Origin: JBBDIM01 sp040880405
GTDB taxonomy: Bacteria > Planctomycetota > Planctomycetia > Pirellulales > Pirellulaceae
Length of the DNA: 23,159 nt
Assembly: GCA_040880405.1 (NCBI GenBank)
Contig: JBBDIM010000122.1
Span: 1 to 23,159 of the forward strand
Direction: 5' to 3'
The position numbers and the translations under genes were made by a program. A model generated the notes under the pieces. That model was given only the letters and a program-made list of their open reading frames with translations. It had not been told where the DNA came from and searched no databases. Below, piece by piece: positions 9,498 to 16,197 of this stretch (positions are counted from its first letter, which is position 1; the number at the start of each line of letters is the position of its first letter).

Positions 9498-10396
9498 TGG
9501 GGAAAGAGTACGTGTCGGCATCGAAACGAAACTATGTGGTCGCGTTGCTGCTAGAGACCCCTCCCACCGCGGCGGACTTGGCGGAGTGTTTCCCCGGACT
9601 GACCGCCGCGGAGGATGAGCTTTCGCTGGCTGGGTTCTTAGGCGACAGTGAAACGGCGCGACTCGTGGTGGAGACCCTACCCCACCCCTGGCCCGATAGT
9701 ACCGATCTCCATGATCGATCGGCGGAGGAATTTGGCCTCGGAACCGAGCCTTGGGGGCTGCAGCGTAGTTTAGAACAGTGCTGGGTTTGGGACACCGCCT
9801 CCGCCGCGGTGTCGCGGCATCAGGCGGTGGTTCGTGTGCGGCGAGAATCTACCGGCGCAGAGGGTGGCGTGCTCGATACGCCGCAAGTTACCGCCCGAGA
9901 CGTGACCCAGCTCATTCGCCAGGCCTTGGCCGCCGCCACCTTGCCGGGTGTGTTGGCCTATTTTCAACCCGCCGGTGAGGTGCTGTTACCGCCCCATGTC
10001 GTCGCCGAAATGCTGGAGCACGCCACGATCGCCCAAATCCCACCGTTGGATCTCTGGTCGAACATCCGGCTCTCCTGGCTGACCGACGATTGGTCATTGG
10101 TCGAGACCATCGGCAACATCCAATTGGGTTTGCCGGATGTAGAGGTCTACTACGAGCACGACCGGCAGGAAACCAACGATGTCGCCGCGTTGGCCAGGAG
10201 TGTGAGCCTGCGGATGCTGCAAGAGGAGTCGGCCCCTAAGACAGGAGAGTCGTTCGAGACGCACGCCGGCGGGCGGTTTGTGGTCAAAGCAGCGAACGAG
10301 AATCTGTTGCCTCCCAATCGGCCCATTGCTCGGCTACTACCGGAAGATGGAGGAGAGTTGCCTGAAGATTTGGCGCGAAGGTTGGGCTTGGGGTGA
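9497..10396 (+). CDS. Unknown protein translationally coupled to the PKS; possibly DUF4261-like
   Basis: A 299-residue soluble protein with no signal peptide or membrane segment. Its ATG overlaps the PKS stop codon by one base (TAATG), so it is probably made by the same ribosomes and belongs to the pathway. The middle, WSNIRLSWL...VETIGNIQLGLPDVEVYYEHD (about 186-216), together with LAYFQPAGEVLLPP (about 152-165), recalls the DUF4261 family from memory, but I cannot confirm this. I see no catalytic motif or cofactor-binding loop. The N-terminal part (VALLLETPPTAADL) reads like a small alpha/beta domain. It could be an accessory or assembly factor for the megasynthase, or a passenger. No function is assigned. 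Confidence 0.8.
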   Translation: MGKEYVSASKRNYVVALLLETPPTAADLAECFPGLTAAEDELSLAGFLGDSETARLVVETLPHPWPDSTDLHDRSAEEFGLGTEPWGLQRSLEQCWVWDTASAAVSRHQAVVRVRRESTGAEGGVLDTPQVTARDVTQLIRQALAAATLPGVLAYFQPAGEVLLPPHVVAEMLEHATIAQIPPLDLWSNIRLSWLTDDWSLVETIGNIQLGLPDVEVYYEHDRQETNDVAALARSVSLRMLQEESAPKTGESFETHAGGRFVVKAANENLLPPNRPIARLLPEDGGELPEDLARRLGLG

Positions 10397-10671
10397 ATTC
10401 GTTGAGCCTCTAACCGAACCGCCTCAATGGGGTGCGATCCGGTATATGCGCCGCATACCATCGGCATTCCCGCCATTTTCGGTTGTTGATGTTTCCAGCG
10501 GTGCCTGACAGCCGACTCGCCGCATGAGCGAGCACCACCAGGAAAAGGCCCGAAGCGACAGAAATCCGCCGATTCCTTTTCCCTCCCCTTCAATTCCCCC
10601 TTTGCGTCTTAGCGGCTTTGCGAGAGAAATTTTTTCCTAATCCCCACGCAAAACCAGGGATGCCCTGTTAC

Positions 10672-10760
10672 CTGGGTGCCATGCCCACGCTCGGAAAGCG
10701 TGGGCATGCTTTCGCGGGAAAATCCTCCACCGGCAACTCTCATCATCAACCACCAAAGCA
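10672..10760 (+). repeat. Dispersed repeat, block 1 copy A, with 11-bp hairpin
   Basis: CATGCCCACGC (10,680-10,690) pairs perfectly with GCGTGGGCATG (10,698-10,708) across a 7-base loop. The tail runs through TCCTCCACC to CATCATCAACCACCAAAGCA at 10,741-10,760. The same arrangement occurs reverse-complemented at 16,198-16,285, where the last 20 bases are identical. A 5' fragment is at 146-164. Confidence 0.8.
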
Positions 10761-10786
10761 AAGTATGAAAAACCCAAACCTTCACC

Positions 10787-10835
10787 TGCTCTGCGAACTC
10801 CGCGGTTCTGCGTTTCAAAAACAGACTTCGTGTAG
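10787..10835 (+). repeat. Dispersed repeat, block 2 copy A (CTGCG-rich)
   Basis: This stretch is made of CTCTGCG/CTCCGCG/TCTGCG units and ends in TTTCAAAAACAGACTTCG. Bases 10,807-10,830 are identical (24 of 24) to the reverse complement of 15,896-15,919, and similarity extends about 25 bases further upstream with a few mismatches. It follows block 1 by only 26 bases. Confidence 0.8.
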
Positions 10836-10878
10836 ATCAGTGCTGTTTGGTTGAATTGAGGGTGATCCCCTTTTGCAC

Positions 10879-11169
10879 TCACCGTCGCCGTCGATGCATC
10901 TTATCCATCCACAACAGCACCGCACGCGTTCCACTTAGCACGGTAAGCAGTAGCATCGGGAGGGCGAGGGTGATGAAGATGAAGGTGAAGCGGCTGCTGA
11001 AGATGCCGGATGAGGGGCTGACCGAGGTGTAGTACGCCATCGTGAAGACGGCACAGAAGATGAACGTGATCAGCATCAACGCCCCAATCCCGAACCGGGG
11101 ACGCCACGGCGGCTGGATTGCCGGTTCGCCGGTGTCGGAATCTTCGTCGAAAAGGGGGTCGTTGCCCAT
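10879..11169 (-). CDS. Small two-helix membrane protein, unknown function
   Basis: A 96-residue protein with an acidic, proline-containing N-terminus (about 1-25). Two hydrophobic segments follow: FGIGALMLITFIFCAVFTMAYY, about 26-47, and FTFIFITLALPMLLLTVLSG, about 61-80. The C-terminus is strongly basic (KMHRRRR), consistent with a cytoplasmic tail. It starts at an ATG 34 bases after the metallophosphatase stop codon on the same strand, so the two may be co-transcribed. Nothing points to an enzyme. Small proteins of this build are common in planctomycete genomes; I recognise no family. The terminal arginine tract falls just beyond repeat block 2. Confidence 0.7.
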   Translation of the reverse strand: MGNDPLFDEDSDTGEPAIQPPWRPRFGIGALMLITFIFCAVFTMAYYTSVSPSSGIFSSRFTFIFITLALPMLLLTVLSGTRAVLLWMDKMHRRRR

Positions 11170-11203
11170 GGCGGCGGCTTTCGATCAGAGGGACCCGGGT
11201 GGA

Positions 11204-12145
11204 CTACCGCTTCACTTTAGCCGAGACCGAATCGACCTGTCCAATCCCCAGGCCCTCTTCGCCGCTGGGACGCTCGGAGTGCAGCGGCAGAACGGCCTCC
11301 AGGAGGTCGCCCTGGGTTAACCCAGACCGTACCGGCAGCAGCATATAGTGACCCTGGCTGCCGCAGCAGTCGAGCACGACCTGACGCGTATTGGGGGCGG
11401 CGAACCCATGGCGGCACGGCTCATGTCCGGTGATAAACAGCTCCGCCCCGCTTTGCACGGCGAAGGCATCCACGTTCTCTTGCCGAAAGTCGCGACCCCA
11501 AACCAACAGCGAAAGCGCCCCGCCGCATTCACAATCAGCCGGGGTGATCTCGCGCTCGAATAGCGCCCGCTGGAAGGGGCGCTGGTCGCACTCTTTGGGC
11601 AGGCTGTGCAAAACCAAAACCTGCTCGGCGATTCGCAGGCCGATCGGCAAGCTCCCCAGGAAGTCGAGATACGCGCCCCTTACCGTCTCCGCTCCCTCGC
11701 CATACATGGCCTGAAGTCCGGTGCGGAACAGCAGGTTCAGCATCTTGCCCCCCTTGGCGATCGGGTGGTCGGTCAGTTCGGCCAATTCATGATTGGACAT
11801 CAAAAAGTGAACGCGCTCCGGATAGCGGAGTGTCAACTCGGCGATATCCTCCAGCATCAAGTGCGACATGCATCCGCCGACACCGCCGGGATACGCGGGC
11901 CCACCGTGGCACACTTCCTGGAACACCACATGCCGCCGCGGATGCTCGTCCAGCGCGGCGATCTCCAGAATGCGGTGGTAGTTGGTGCGGTTTCCGTGGA
12001 GGTCCGCGGTAATCAGGACATCGTCGGCGTTGGTTTCGTCCAACAGCACCAAGTTGCCGTGCCGGAGCGGCATCCGGCGGATCGCCTCGGCGGCGGCCTG
12101 GAAGGTTTCGGCGGTCTGTTGGGCGATTTCGAGCGAGACAGGCAC
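11204..12145 (-). CDS. Calcineurin-like metallophosphoesterase
   Basis: A 313-residue soluble protein. The metallophosphatase ligand pattern is partly clear: ADLHGN at 47-52 (D48, H50, motif GDxHG), SNHE at 117-120 (motif GNHE), H180 in VLHSLP, and TGHEP at 239-243. The middle GDxxDRG motif of PPP-type phosphatases is not visible; a cysteine/glycine-rich stretch (QEVCHGGPAYPGGVGGC, 76-92) stands there. The substrate is unknown; it could be a protein phosphatase-like or nucleotide phosphoesterase. The best start is a GTG at 12,145, without an obvious Shine-Dalgarno sequence. It is the first gene of a probable two-gene minus-strand unit with the small membrane protein, and is divergent from the gene at 12,428. 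Confidence 0.82.
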   Translation of the reverse strand: MPVSLEIAQQTAETFQAAAEAIRRMPLRHGNLVLLDETNADDVLITADLHGNRTNYHRILEIAALDEHPRRHVVFQEVCHGGPAYPGGVGGCMSHLMLEDIAELTLRYPERVHFLMSNHELAELTDHPIAKGGKMLNLLFRTGLQAMYGEGAETVRGAYLDFLGSLPIGLRIAEQVLVLHSLPKECDQRPFQRALFEREITPADCECGGALSLLVWGRDFRQENVDAFAVQSGAELFITGHEPCRHGFAAPNTRQVVLDCCGSQGHYMLLPVRSGLTQGDLLEAVLPLHSERPSGEEGLGIGQVDSVSAKVKR

Positions 12146-12362
12146 GTGTCAAATTTCGCGGGATTGCGGGAAAAGGGAAGCCAGCGGGGTATAAAACGCG
12201 AGGTGGCTCACATCGACCGACTTGAGCTCATTAATTGTTGGCAAGGAAATCCGTCGAGACAAGCGGTCTTATCGTACCGATTTCTCCGCGTGAAACCGTC
12301 CGGCCTGGGGGGAACCCGCCGAAATCTCATTTTTTTCTCCTTCCTCCCGCTTGGCCCGAACC

Positions 12363-12368
12363 TATACT
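12363..12368 (+). promoter_or_regulatory. Candidate -10 element for the PilZ-like gene
   Basis: TATACT at 12,363-12,368 matches five of six positions of the sigma-70 -10 consensus. It lies 59 bases before the ATG at 12,428. No convincing -35 is seen at 16-18 bases upstream. The sulfatase gene also has a TATACT ahead of it at 18,174. Weak support only. Confidence 0.25.
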
Positions 12369-12427
12369 TCCAACGGAAAACGACCTCCGGTTCCTCTTTT
12401 CAGACCTCTGTTCCCTAAATCCGTACC

Positions 12428-13333
12428 ATGACGACCGAGCGTCGACGCACAACCCGAACTGCCGCCGAGCAGCAGGCGACGTCCGCGACTCTGCTGATCG
12501 GGAATGACCGATTTCATGTCGAGATGCTGGACCAATCGTTGGCCGGTTTCTCCATGGCGATCGCCGTGCCCCGCCGCCGACTTGGCGCGGAGGGCTTCAA
12601 GGACGAGCGGGAATGCTTCCTGTTTGGGGAGATCGGACGGCTGGTCATCGATAACCTGGTGGCCTACGAGCTGCAAATCCTCAACGTCAATCCCCGCGAC
12701 AACGGCGTCCAGTCGATCGGGCCCCGGGGGAAGGTTAATTTACGGCTGGGAACCCGGATCATTCGGGAAATTCCGGTGGGACATGTTCGCTCGCCTGGGA
12801 GCACGCTCCGGATATGCGCGGCGCTGCTGTTGGCGATCTGCTTCTCCGGCTACTGCACGGCGAGAGCGCTGAGCGACCAATTACCCAGCCTTTCGGTGCG
12901 CGCGCCATCCATTGAGTGGCCGCAACTCGCGACCCTCTGGGAACCGACCGATTCCCAGCCCAAGTTGCCGCCGCAGGAAATCGCCCAGGCCAAAGCCAGG
13001 GGGTTCATCCTCCCAGGCACCGACTCGATGCAGCGTTTCACGGTTGAACTTTCCCGGCGATCAACACTCGACCGAGTCGAACAGCTATTGGTCCTCCGCG
13101 AACCGGTGATCCTGGAGTCGCTCCAGCTTGATGAGTGGCAGCACAAGGCCTTGTTTCAATTGATGCTGGAAGCCGAAGCGGAAATGAACCGGTTGTGGAA
13201 GCAGCTCGAAAACCACCAGGAAATATTCCAAGAGCGGCTGGGACAGTTCATCGAACTAGTCGAAATGCGCGTCCTCGCCCATCTCACCCCGGAACAGGCG
13301 CAAGCCTGGATCGCCCTGGGGGCTTCTACGTAG
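12428..13333 (+). CDS. Membrane-anchored protein with a PilZ-like N-terminal domain
   Basis: A 301-residue protein. Residues about 5-110 resemble a PilZ-type beta barrel: an arginine-rich N-terminus (RRRTTR, 5-10), then LDQSLAGF with D35, S37 and G40 fitting the D/NxSxxG motif, followed by beta strands. A single membrane helix follows (about 126-145, LRICAALLLAICFSGYC). The C-terminal half (about 150-301) is charged and helical (EAEAEMNRLWKQLENHQEIFQERLGQ), probably outside the cytoplasm. PilZ domains bind cyclic-di-GMP, so it may pass an intracellular signal across the membrane; that is an inference on a weak domain match. Its TAG stop codon (13,331-13,333) is part of the GTAG head of a REP-like hairpin. 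Confidence 0.7.
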   Translation: MTTERRRTTRTAAEQQATSATLLIGNDRFHVEMLDQSLAGFSMAIAVPRRRLGAEGFKDERECFLFGEIGRLVIDNLVAYELQILNVNPRDNGVQSIGPRGKVNLRLGTRIIREIPVGHVRSPGSTLRICAALLLAICFSGYCTARALSDQLPSLSVRAPSIEWPQLATLWEPTDSQPKLPPQEIAQAKARGFILPGTDSMQRFTVELSRRSTLDRVEQLLVLREPVILESLQLDEWQHKALFQLMLEAEAEMNRLWKQLENHQEIFQERLGQFIELVEMRVLAHLTPEQAQAWIALGAST

Positions 13334-13362
13334 CCACGCTTCCAAAAGCGTGGGGGAAGTGC
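13330..13362 (+). repeat. REP-like hairpin a (GCTT stem)
   Basis: GTAG (13,330-13,333) is followed by CCACGCTT (13,334-13,341), loop CCAA, AAGCGTGG (13,346-13,353), and the conserved tail GGGAAGTGC. The stem is eight perfect pairs. The TAG inside GTAG is the stop codon of the upstream gene. Confidence 0.85.
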
Positions 13363-13400
13363 TCACCCGCCAGACATTAGGGGCTACGTCCGCACGCGGA

Positions 13401-13429
13401 ACTCCCACGGTCTTGGCGACCGTAGCTAC
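13401..13429 (-). repeat. REP-like hairpin b (GGTC stem)
   Basis: Read on the minus strand: GTAGCTACGGTC, short loop, GACCGTGGGAGT. The stem core ACGGTC/GACCGT is intact and the next pair is mismatched or wobble because of the CT in GTAGCT. It is inverted relative to copies a and c, which flank it. Confidence 0.75.
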
Positions 13430-13442
13430 GGGAGAATTCTAC

Positions 13443-13470
13443 GTAACCACGCTTCCAAAAGCGTGGGGGG
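13443..13470 (+). repeat. REP-like hairpin c (GCTT stem, GTAA head)
   Basis: The stem CCACGCTT (13,447-13,454) / AAGCGTGG (13,459-13,466) and loop CCAA are identical to copy a. The head is GTAA instead of GTAG, and the tail diverges after GGGG. It is probably a decayed copy. Confidence 0.8.
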
Positions 13471-13777
13471 AAAATACTGCTAGCGTTCTCCGCCTCTCCC
13501 ACCTGAATTTCCCCCGAAATCGGCCCTCCGGTTGCGCCGGTTCCTCCGATTGCTCTGATTTATTCAATATTCGCGGCTGTACCGCCGATCTACCATCCTG
13601 GACAGTGTGCCCCAGGTGTCACGCCACGGTCGCTCGCACCCTCGGTGCGGTGTCGATTGCGGTGGTTTTCGCCAAGGGCCGCATTGCCGCTGCTGTTTTT
13701 CCGAACGGCCCGGGGGGGCTCTCGGAGCGAACCGATCCAGACGAAGTGCCCGCATCAATCCGAGGATATTCGAAATC
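13471..13777. other. Non-coding spacer upstream of the small lipoprotein gene
   Basis: No gene is supported. Frames running through this stretch have no domain or signal sequence until the MKRTLLLL start at 13,778. A short AT-rich patch (GATTTATTCAATATTCG, about 13,557-13,573) is the most promoter-like part. GAGGA at 13,762-13,766 is a plausible, slightly distant ribosome binding site for the next gene. Confidence 0.45.
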
Positions 13778-14008
13778 ATGAAACGCACATTGCTACTCTT
13801 GGCCGGATTGTGGCTGCTCGCGGCCGGGGCCACCGGATGCCGCACCCAAATCGGTTCGCATCCTTGCCAGAACCCGACCAGCGTCAGCGCCCAACCGCAA
13901 GGTGCGGCGGCCGGAGATCATGGCACCGGCCAGATCACGTACCCCTACTACACAACGCGCGGCCCCCGCGACTTCCTGCAAGCCGAGCCGTACGACATCG
14001 GGTACTAA
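13778..14008 (+). CDS. Small lipoprotein with GPRDFL C-terminal tail
   Basis: A 76-residue secreted lipoprotein. MKRTLLLLAGLWLLAAGATGC is a signal peptide ending in a lipobox-like ATGC, making Cys21 the probable lipidated residue. Longer in-frame starts upstream give arginine-rich sequence with no export signal, so the ATG at 13,778 is preferred; GAGGA lies 11 bases ahead. The mature part is short, polar and glycine/glutamine-rich. It ends in YYTTRGPRDFLQAEPYDIGY, a tail that I recall from many short planctomycete lipoproteins. Function is unknown; it is probably held on a membrane facing the periplasm. REP-like hairpins crowd both sides of the gene. Confidence 0.8.
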   Translation: MKRTLLLLAGLWLLAAGATGCRTQIGSHPCQNPTSVSAQPQGAAAGDHGTGQITYPYYTTRGPRDFLQAEPYDIGY

Positions 14009-14034
14009 ACCCCAAAGTCCGAGCTGAAGCTGTC

Positions 14035-14068
14035 GTAGCCACGCTTGCCAAAAGCGTGGGGGAAGTGC
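14035..14068 (+). repeat. REP-like hairpin d (GCTT stem)
   Basis: GTAG (14,035-14,038), CCACGCTT (14,039-14,046), loop GCCAA, AAGCGTGG (14,052-14,059), tail GGGAAGTGC. It lies 26 bases after the lipoprotein stop codon, where it could also protect the 3' end of the transcript. Confidence 0.85.
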
Positions 14069-14106
14069 CGGATCACCATGCACCAGGGGCAACCCGTCCC
14101 CACGTG

Positions 14107-14135
14107 GCCCCCACGTTCTACGCGAACGTGGCTAC
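14107..14135 (-). repeat. REP-like hairpin e (GTTC stem)
   Basis: On the plus strand CCACGTTC (14,111-14,118), loop TACGC, GAACGTGG (14,124-14,131), then CTAC, the complement of the GTAG head. The stem differs from the GCTT copies on both arms, so pairing is kept. Confidence 0.85.
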
Positions 14136-14157
14136 TCACCGTCGGCGGCCTGTTCCC

Positions 14158-14191
14158 GCACTTCTCCCACGCTCTCCGCGAGCGTGGCTAC
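14158..14191 (-). repeat. REP-like hairpin f (GCTC stem)
   Basis: On the plus strand GCACTTCTCCCACGCTC with stem CCACGCTC (14,167-14,174), loop TCCGC, GAGCGTGG (14,180-14,187), then CTAC. Read on the minus strand it is GTAG-hairpin-GGAGAAGTGC, with the full conserved tail. It lies eight bases beyond the stop codon of the oxidoreductase gene, which is on the same strand. Confidence 0.85.
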
Positions 14192-14199
14192 GCGGGGAT

Positions 14200-15630
14200 T
14201 CAACGGAAAAAATCACCTATCGCCGTTTGGGCCGCGAAGTAGCCGCACATCCCGTGGACGCCGCCGCCGGGCGGGGTTGCCGAAGAGCAGATGTAGAGGC
14301 CCTTGGCCGCCGTGCGGTAGGGACGCAACCGGATCGTGGGCCGGGTAAAGATTTGCCACAAGTCTTGCGCTCCGCCGTTAATATCGCCACCCACGTAGTT
14401 GGGGTTGTAGGTCTCGAAATCACCCGGCGACATCACATGCCGCGCTAAGATCCGGTCGCGGAACCCGGTGGCGAAGCGCTCCATTTGCGTTTCGATCGTC
14501 TCCAGCATGTCGACCGTCGAGCCGTTGGGCACATGCGCATAGGCCCATGCGGTATGCTTCCCGGCCGGGGCCCTCGTCGGATCGAAGAGCGAGGGCTGCG
14601 TCACAATCAGGTAAGGTGGCGGAGGGGGTGACTCGGCAAGCCAGGCCGCTTGTTCGGCTCGCTTGATTTCCGCCAAGGTGCCGCCCAAATGCACCGTCGC
14701 CGCGCGGCCGCAGGCTGGGTCGTTCCAGGGAATCGGACCATCCAGCGCCCAGTCGATCTTGAACGCCCCGGGGCCGTAGCGATAACTCTCCAGCGAATGC
14801 CGGTACCCCGCGGGAAATCGATCCTCCCCCAATTTCAAAACCTGCTTGGTCGTCAGGTCGAGCAGGACCACCTTCGACTCCGGTAACTGCTTGAGATCCT
14901 CCACCCGCTGTCCCAGCACGATCTCACCACCGAGCGACTTGAAGTGGCTGGCCAAAGCGTCGCCGATCGCCTGAGCACCCCCTTCAGGAAAGGGCCAGCC
15001 GACGGTGTGCCCGGCGACCAGCAGCATCAGCCCAATCGCGGAGGTGGCCATTTTATCCAGCGGCAACATCGAGTGACCCGCCGAGCCCGCAAACAAGGCC
15101 TTGGCCCGCTCGGTCTTGAACCACCGGTGGCACAACCAAGTCGAGGGCTGAATCGCGCGCCAGCCAAACTGCACCGCGGCAATCGGATGGCGGGGAATCC
15201 GAAACGGTCCGACCAAGTCCGCAAACAGCGCATCGGCATTGCGGACCAGCGGGGCCATCAAACGCTCGTAGGCGGGGCCATCCTCGCCGAGACCCGCGGC
15301 GGTCGCGACCAGGGTGTTTTCCACGATGGCCGCCGGCAGGTCGTCAAACGGATGGGCCAAGGCGGCGGGTGGCGTGATCCATTTCAGGCCATGCTCGGCC
15401 AAGGGTAGCGTCTTGAAGAACGGCGAGATCAGCCCCATCGGGTGAATCGCCGAACAGACATCATGCACGAAACCAGGCAACGTCAGCTCGGCCGACCGAG
15501 TACCACCCCCCAAGGTCTCTGCCCCTTCGATAACCACCACCGAAAGTCCCCGCTGGGCCATGGCAATCGCGGCGGCAAAGCCATTCGGCCCGGAACCGAC
15601 CACCACCACGTCGTACTTCTGCTTTGTCAT
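14200..15630 (-). CDS. FAD-dependent oxidoreductase, phytoene desaturase-like
   Basis: A 476-residue flavoprotein from the ATG at 15,630. An upstream ATG at 15,690 would add 20 residues before the Rossmann fold and is less likely. The N-terminus has the dinucleotide-binding motif DVVVVGSGPNGFAAAIA (GxGxxG) followed by VVVIEGAETLGGGTRS, the FAD-binding pattern of the COG1233 group (phytoene desaturases and PYROXD2-like proteins). The C-terminus (LYICSSATPPGGGVHGMCGY) is the second flavin-binding segment of that group. HDVCSAIHPM near residues 55-65 is also typical of it. No carotenoid genes are nearby, so a role in carotenoid synthesis is not supported; substrate and electron acceptor are unknown. 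It appears to be a single-gene unit. Confidence 0.87.
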   Translation of the reverse strand: MTKQKYDVVVVGSGPNGFAAAIAMAQRGLSVVVIEGAETLGGGTRSAELTLPGFVHDVCSAIHPMGLISPFFKTLPLAEHGLKWITPPAALAHPFDDLPAAIVENTLVATAAGLGEDGPAYERLMAPLVRNADALFADLVGPFRIPRHPIAAVQFGWRAIQPSTWLCHRWFKTERAKALFAGSAGHSMLPLDKMATSAIGLMLLVAGHTVGWPFPEGGAQAIGDALASHFKSLGGEIVLGQRVEDLKQLPESKVVLLDLTTKQVLKLGEDRFPAGYRHSLESYRYGPGAFKIDWALDGPIPWNDPACGRAATVHLGGTLAEIKRAEQAAWLAESPPPPPYLIVTQPSLFDPTRAPAGKHTAWAYAHVPNGSTVDMLETIETQMERFATGFRDRILARHVMSPGDFETYNPNYVGGDINGGAQDLWQIFTRPTIRLRPYRTAAKGLYICSSATPPGGGVHGMCGYFAAQTAIGDFFR

Positions 15631-15890
15631 CAGGGAGCCAATTCTCTGGGGATCTCGGTAACGCGCATCCAATCCATCCGCGACCTGCATTTTGGCATTC
15701 CCGCCGCAACTGCGATACCCAGTAAGGCACCTAGGTAGCTACGGTCGCAAAGACCGTGGGAGAAGTGCTAGCTCGCGTCGCCGATGAGCAGGATGTGATC
15801 CGCGTTATGCGTCTGGATTAGCCGATACGGGGATCACCCAATTCGCCCAAGGCCCAAAGGGTCGACACAATTCAATCGAGCAGCATCACG
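15631..15890. other. Non-coding spacer upstream of the oxidoreductase gene
   Basis: This region must contain the oxidoreductase promoter (minus strand), but I see no clear consensus. The only structured element is REP-like hairpin g at 15,735. No credible gene is present. Confidence 0.4.
15735..15768 (+). repeat. REP-like hairpin g (GGTC stem)
   Basis: GTAG (15,735-15,738), CTACGGTC (15,739-15,746), loop GCAAA, GACCGTGG (15,752-15,759), tail GAGAAGTGC. One G-T wobble replaces a standard pair. The stem matches copies b and h. Confidence 0.85.
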
Positions 15891-15942
15891 CTACTCGAAG
15901 TCTGTTTTTGAAACGCAGAGTCGCGGAGATCGCAGAGACGTG
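15891..15942 (-). repeat. Dispersed repeat, block 2 copy B
   Basis: Reverse-complement copy of 10,787-10,835. Bases 15,896-15,919 match 10,807-10,830 at 24 of 24 positions, and the rest keeps the CTCTGCG/CTCCGCG pattern. A further CTGCG-type fragment (CTCTGCGCACTCAGCGGCTC, about 15,962-15,981) follows. Confidence 0.8.
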
Positions 15943-16057
15943 ACTAGCGTGGGGAACGTCCCTCTGCGCACTCAGCGGCTCTGCGTTTCATACCTGGAGA
16001 GCGGCTGTTTCGTGGTTAAAAAAGTGAGCTGCGAGTTGGCTTGCCCCGGTGAAAACC

Positions 16058-16131
16058 ATCCGAGAAATCCGCGTAATCCGTGGTTAAAAACAAAGCAGGA
16101 TCAAACCACGGATTACGCGGATTTCTCGGAT
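16058..16131. repeat. 28-bp perfect inverted repeat (AACCACGGATTACGCGG type)
   Basis: Bases 16,058-16,085 are exactly reverse-complemented by 16,104-16,131, with an 18-base loop. One arm reads AACCACGGATTACGCGGATT and continues TCTCGGAT. It lies between block 2 and block 1 of the inverted repeat copy B, where copy A has only a 26-base gap. Confidence 0.85.
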
Positions 16132-16197
16132 AAGACAGAGCGGCTGGAGTCTTCACCGCTTCACCGTGGTTGAGGGTTTTGGTTGTCCGAACTTGGC

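Larger units (their letters stand above)
10397..10878. other. Repeat-rich spacer after the polyketide operon
   Basis: No gene is supported. The first ~190 bases contain no clear intrinsic terminator for the upstream operon. From about 10,595 the sequence becomes repetitive: a GCGTCTTAGCGGCTTTGCG stretch, a GGTGCCATGCCCACGC hairpin with a long tail, and a CTGCG-rich block ending in AAAAACAGACTTCG. Short frames here on both strands follow the repeats and are not credible genes. Confidence 0.6.

Noticed and set aside
11606..12418. 270-codon plus-strand frame opposite the metallophosphatase gene
   Set aside because: The minus-strand protein has clear metal-binding motifs; the plus-strand translation is low-complexity His/Gln/Arg-rich shadow sequence.
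13330..14191. Possible CRISPR array because of repeated palindromic units
   Set aside because: Units are in mixed orientation, vary in stem sequence, have irregular spacing and surround a gene; no cas genes are present.
14200..15630. Carotenoid biosynthesis locus
   Set aside because: The oxidoreductase only shares the broad phytoene desaturase fold; no phytoene synthase or other carotenoid gene is nearby.
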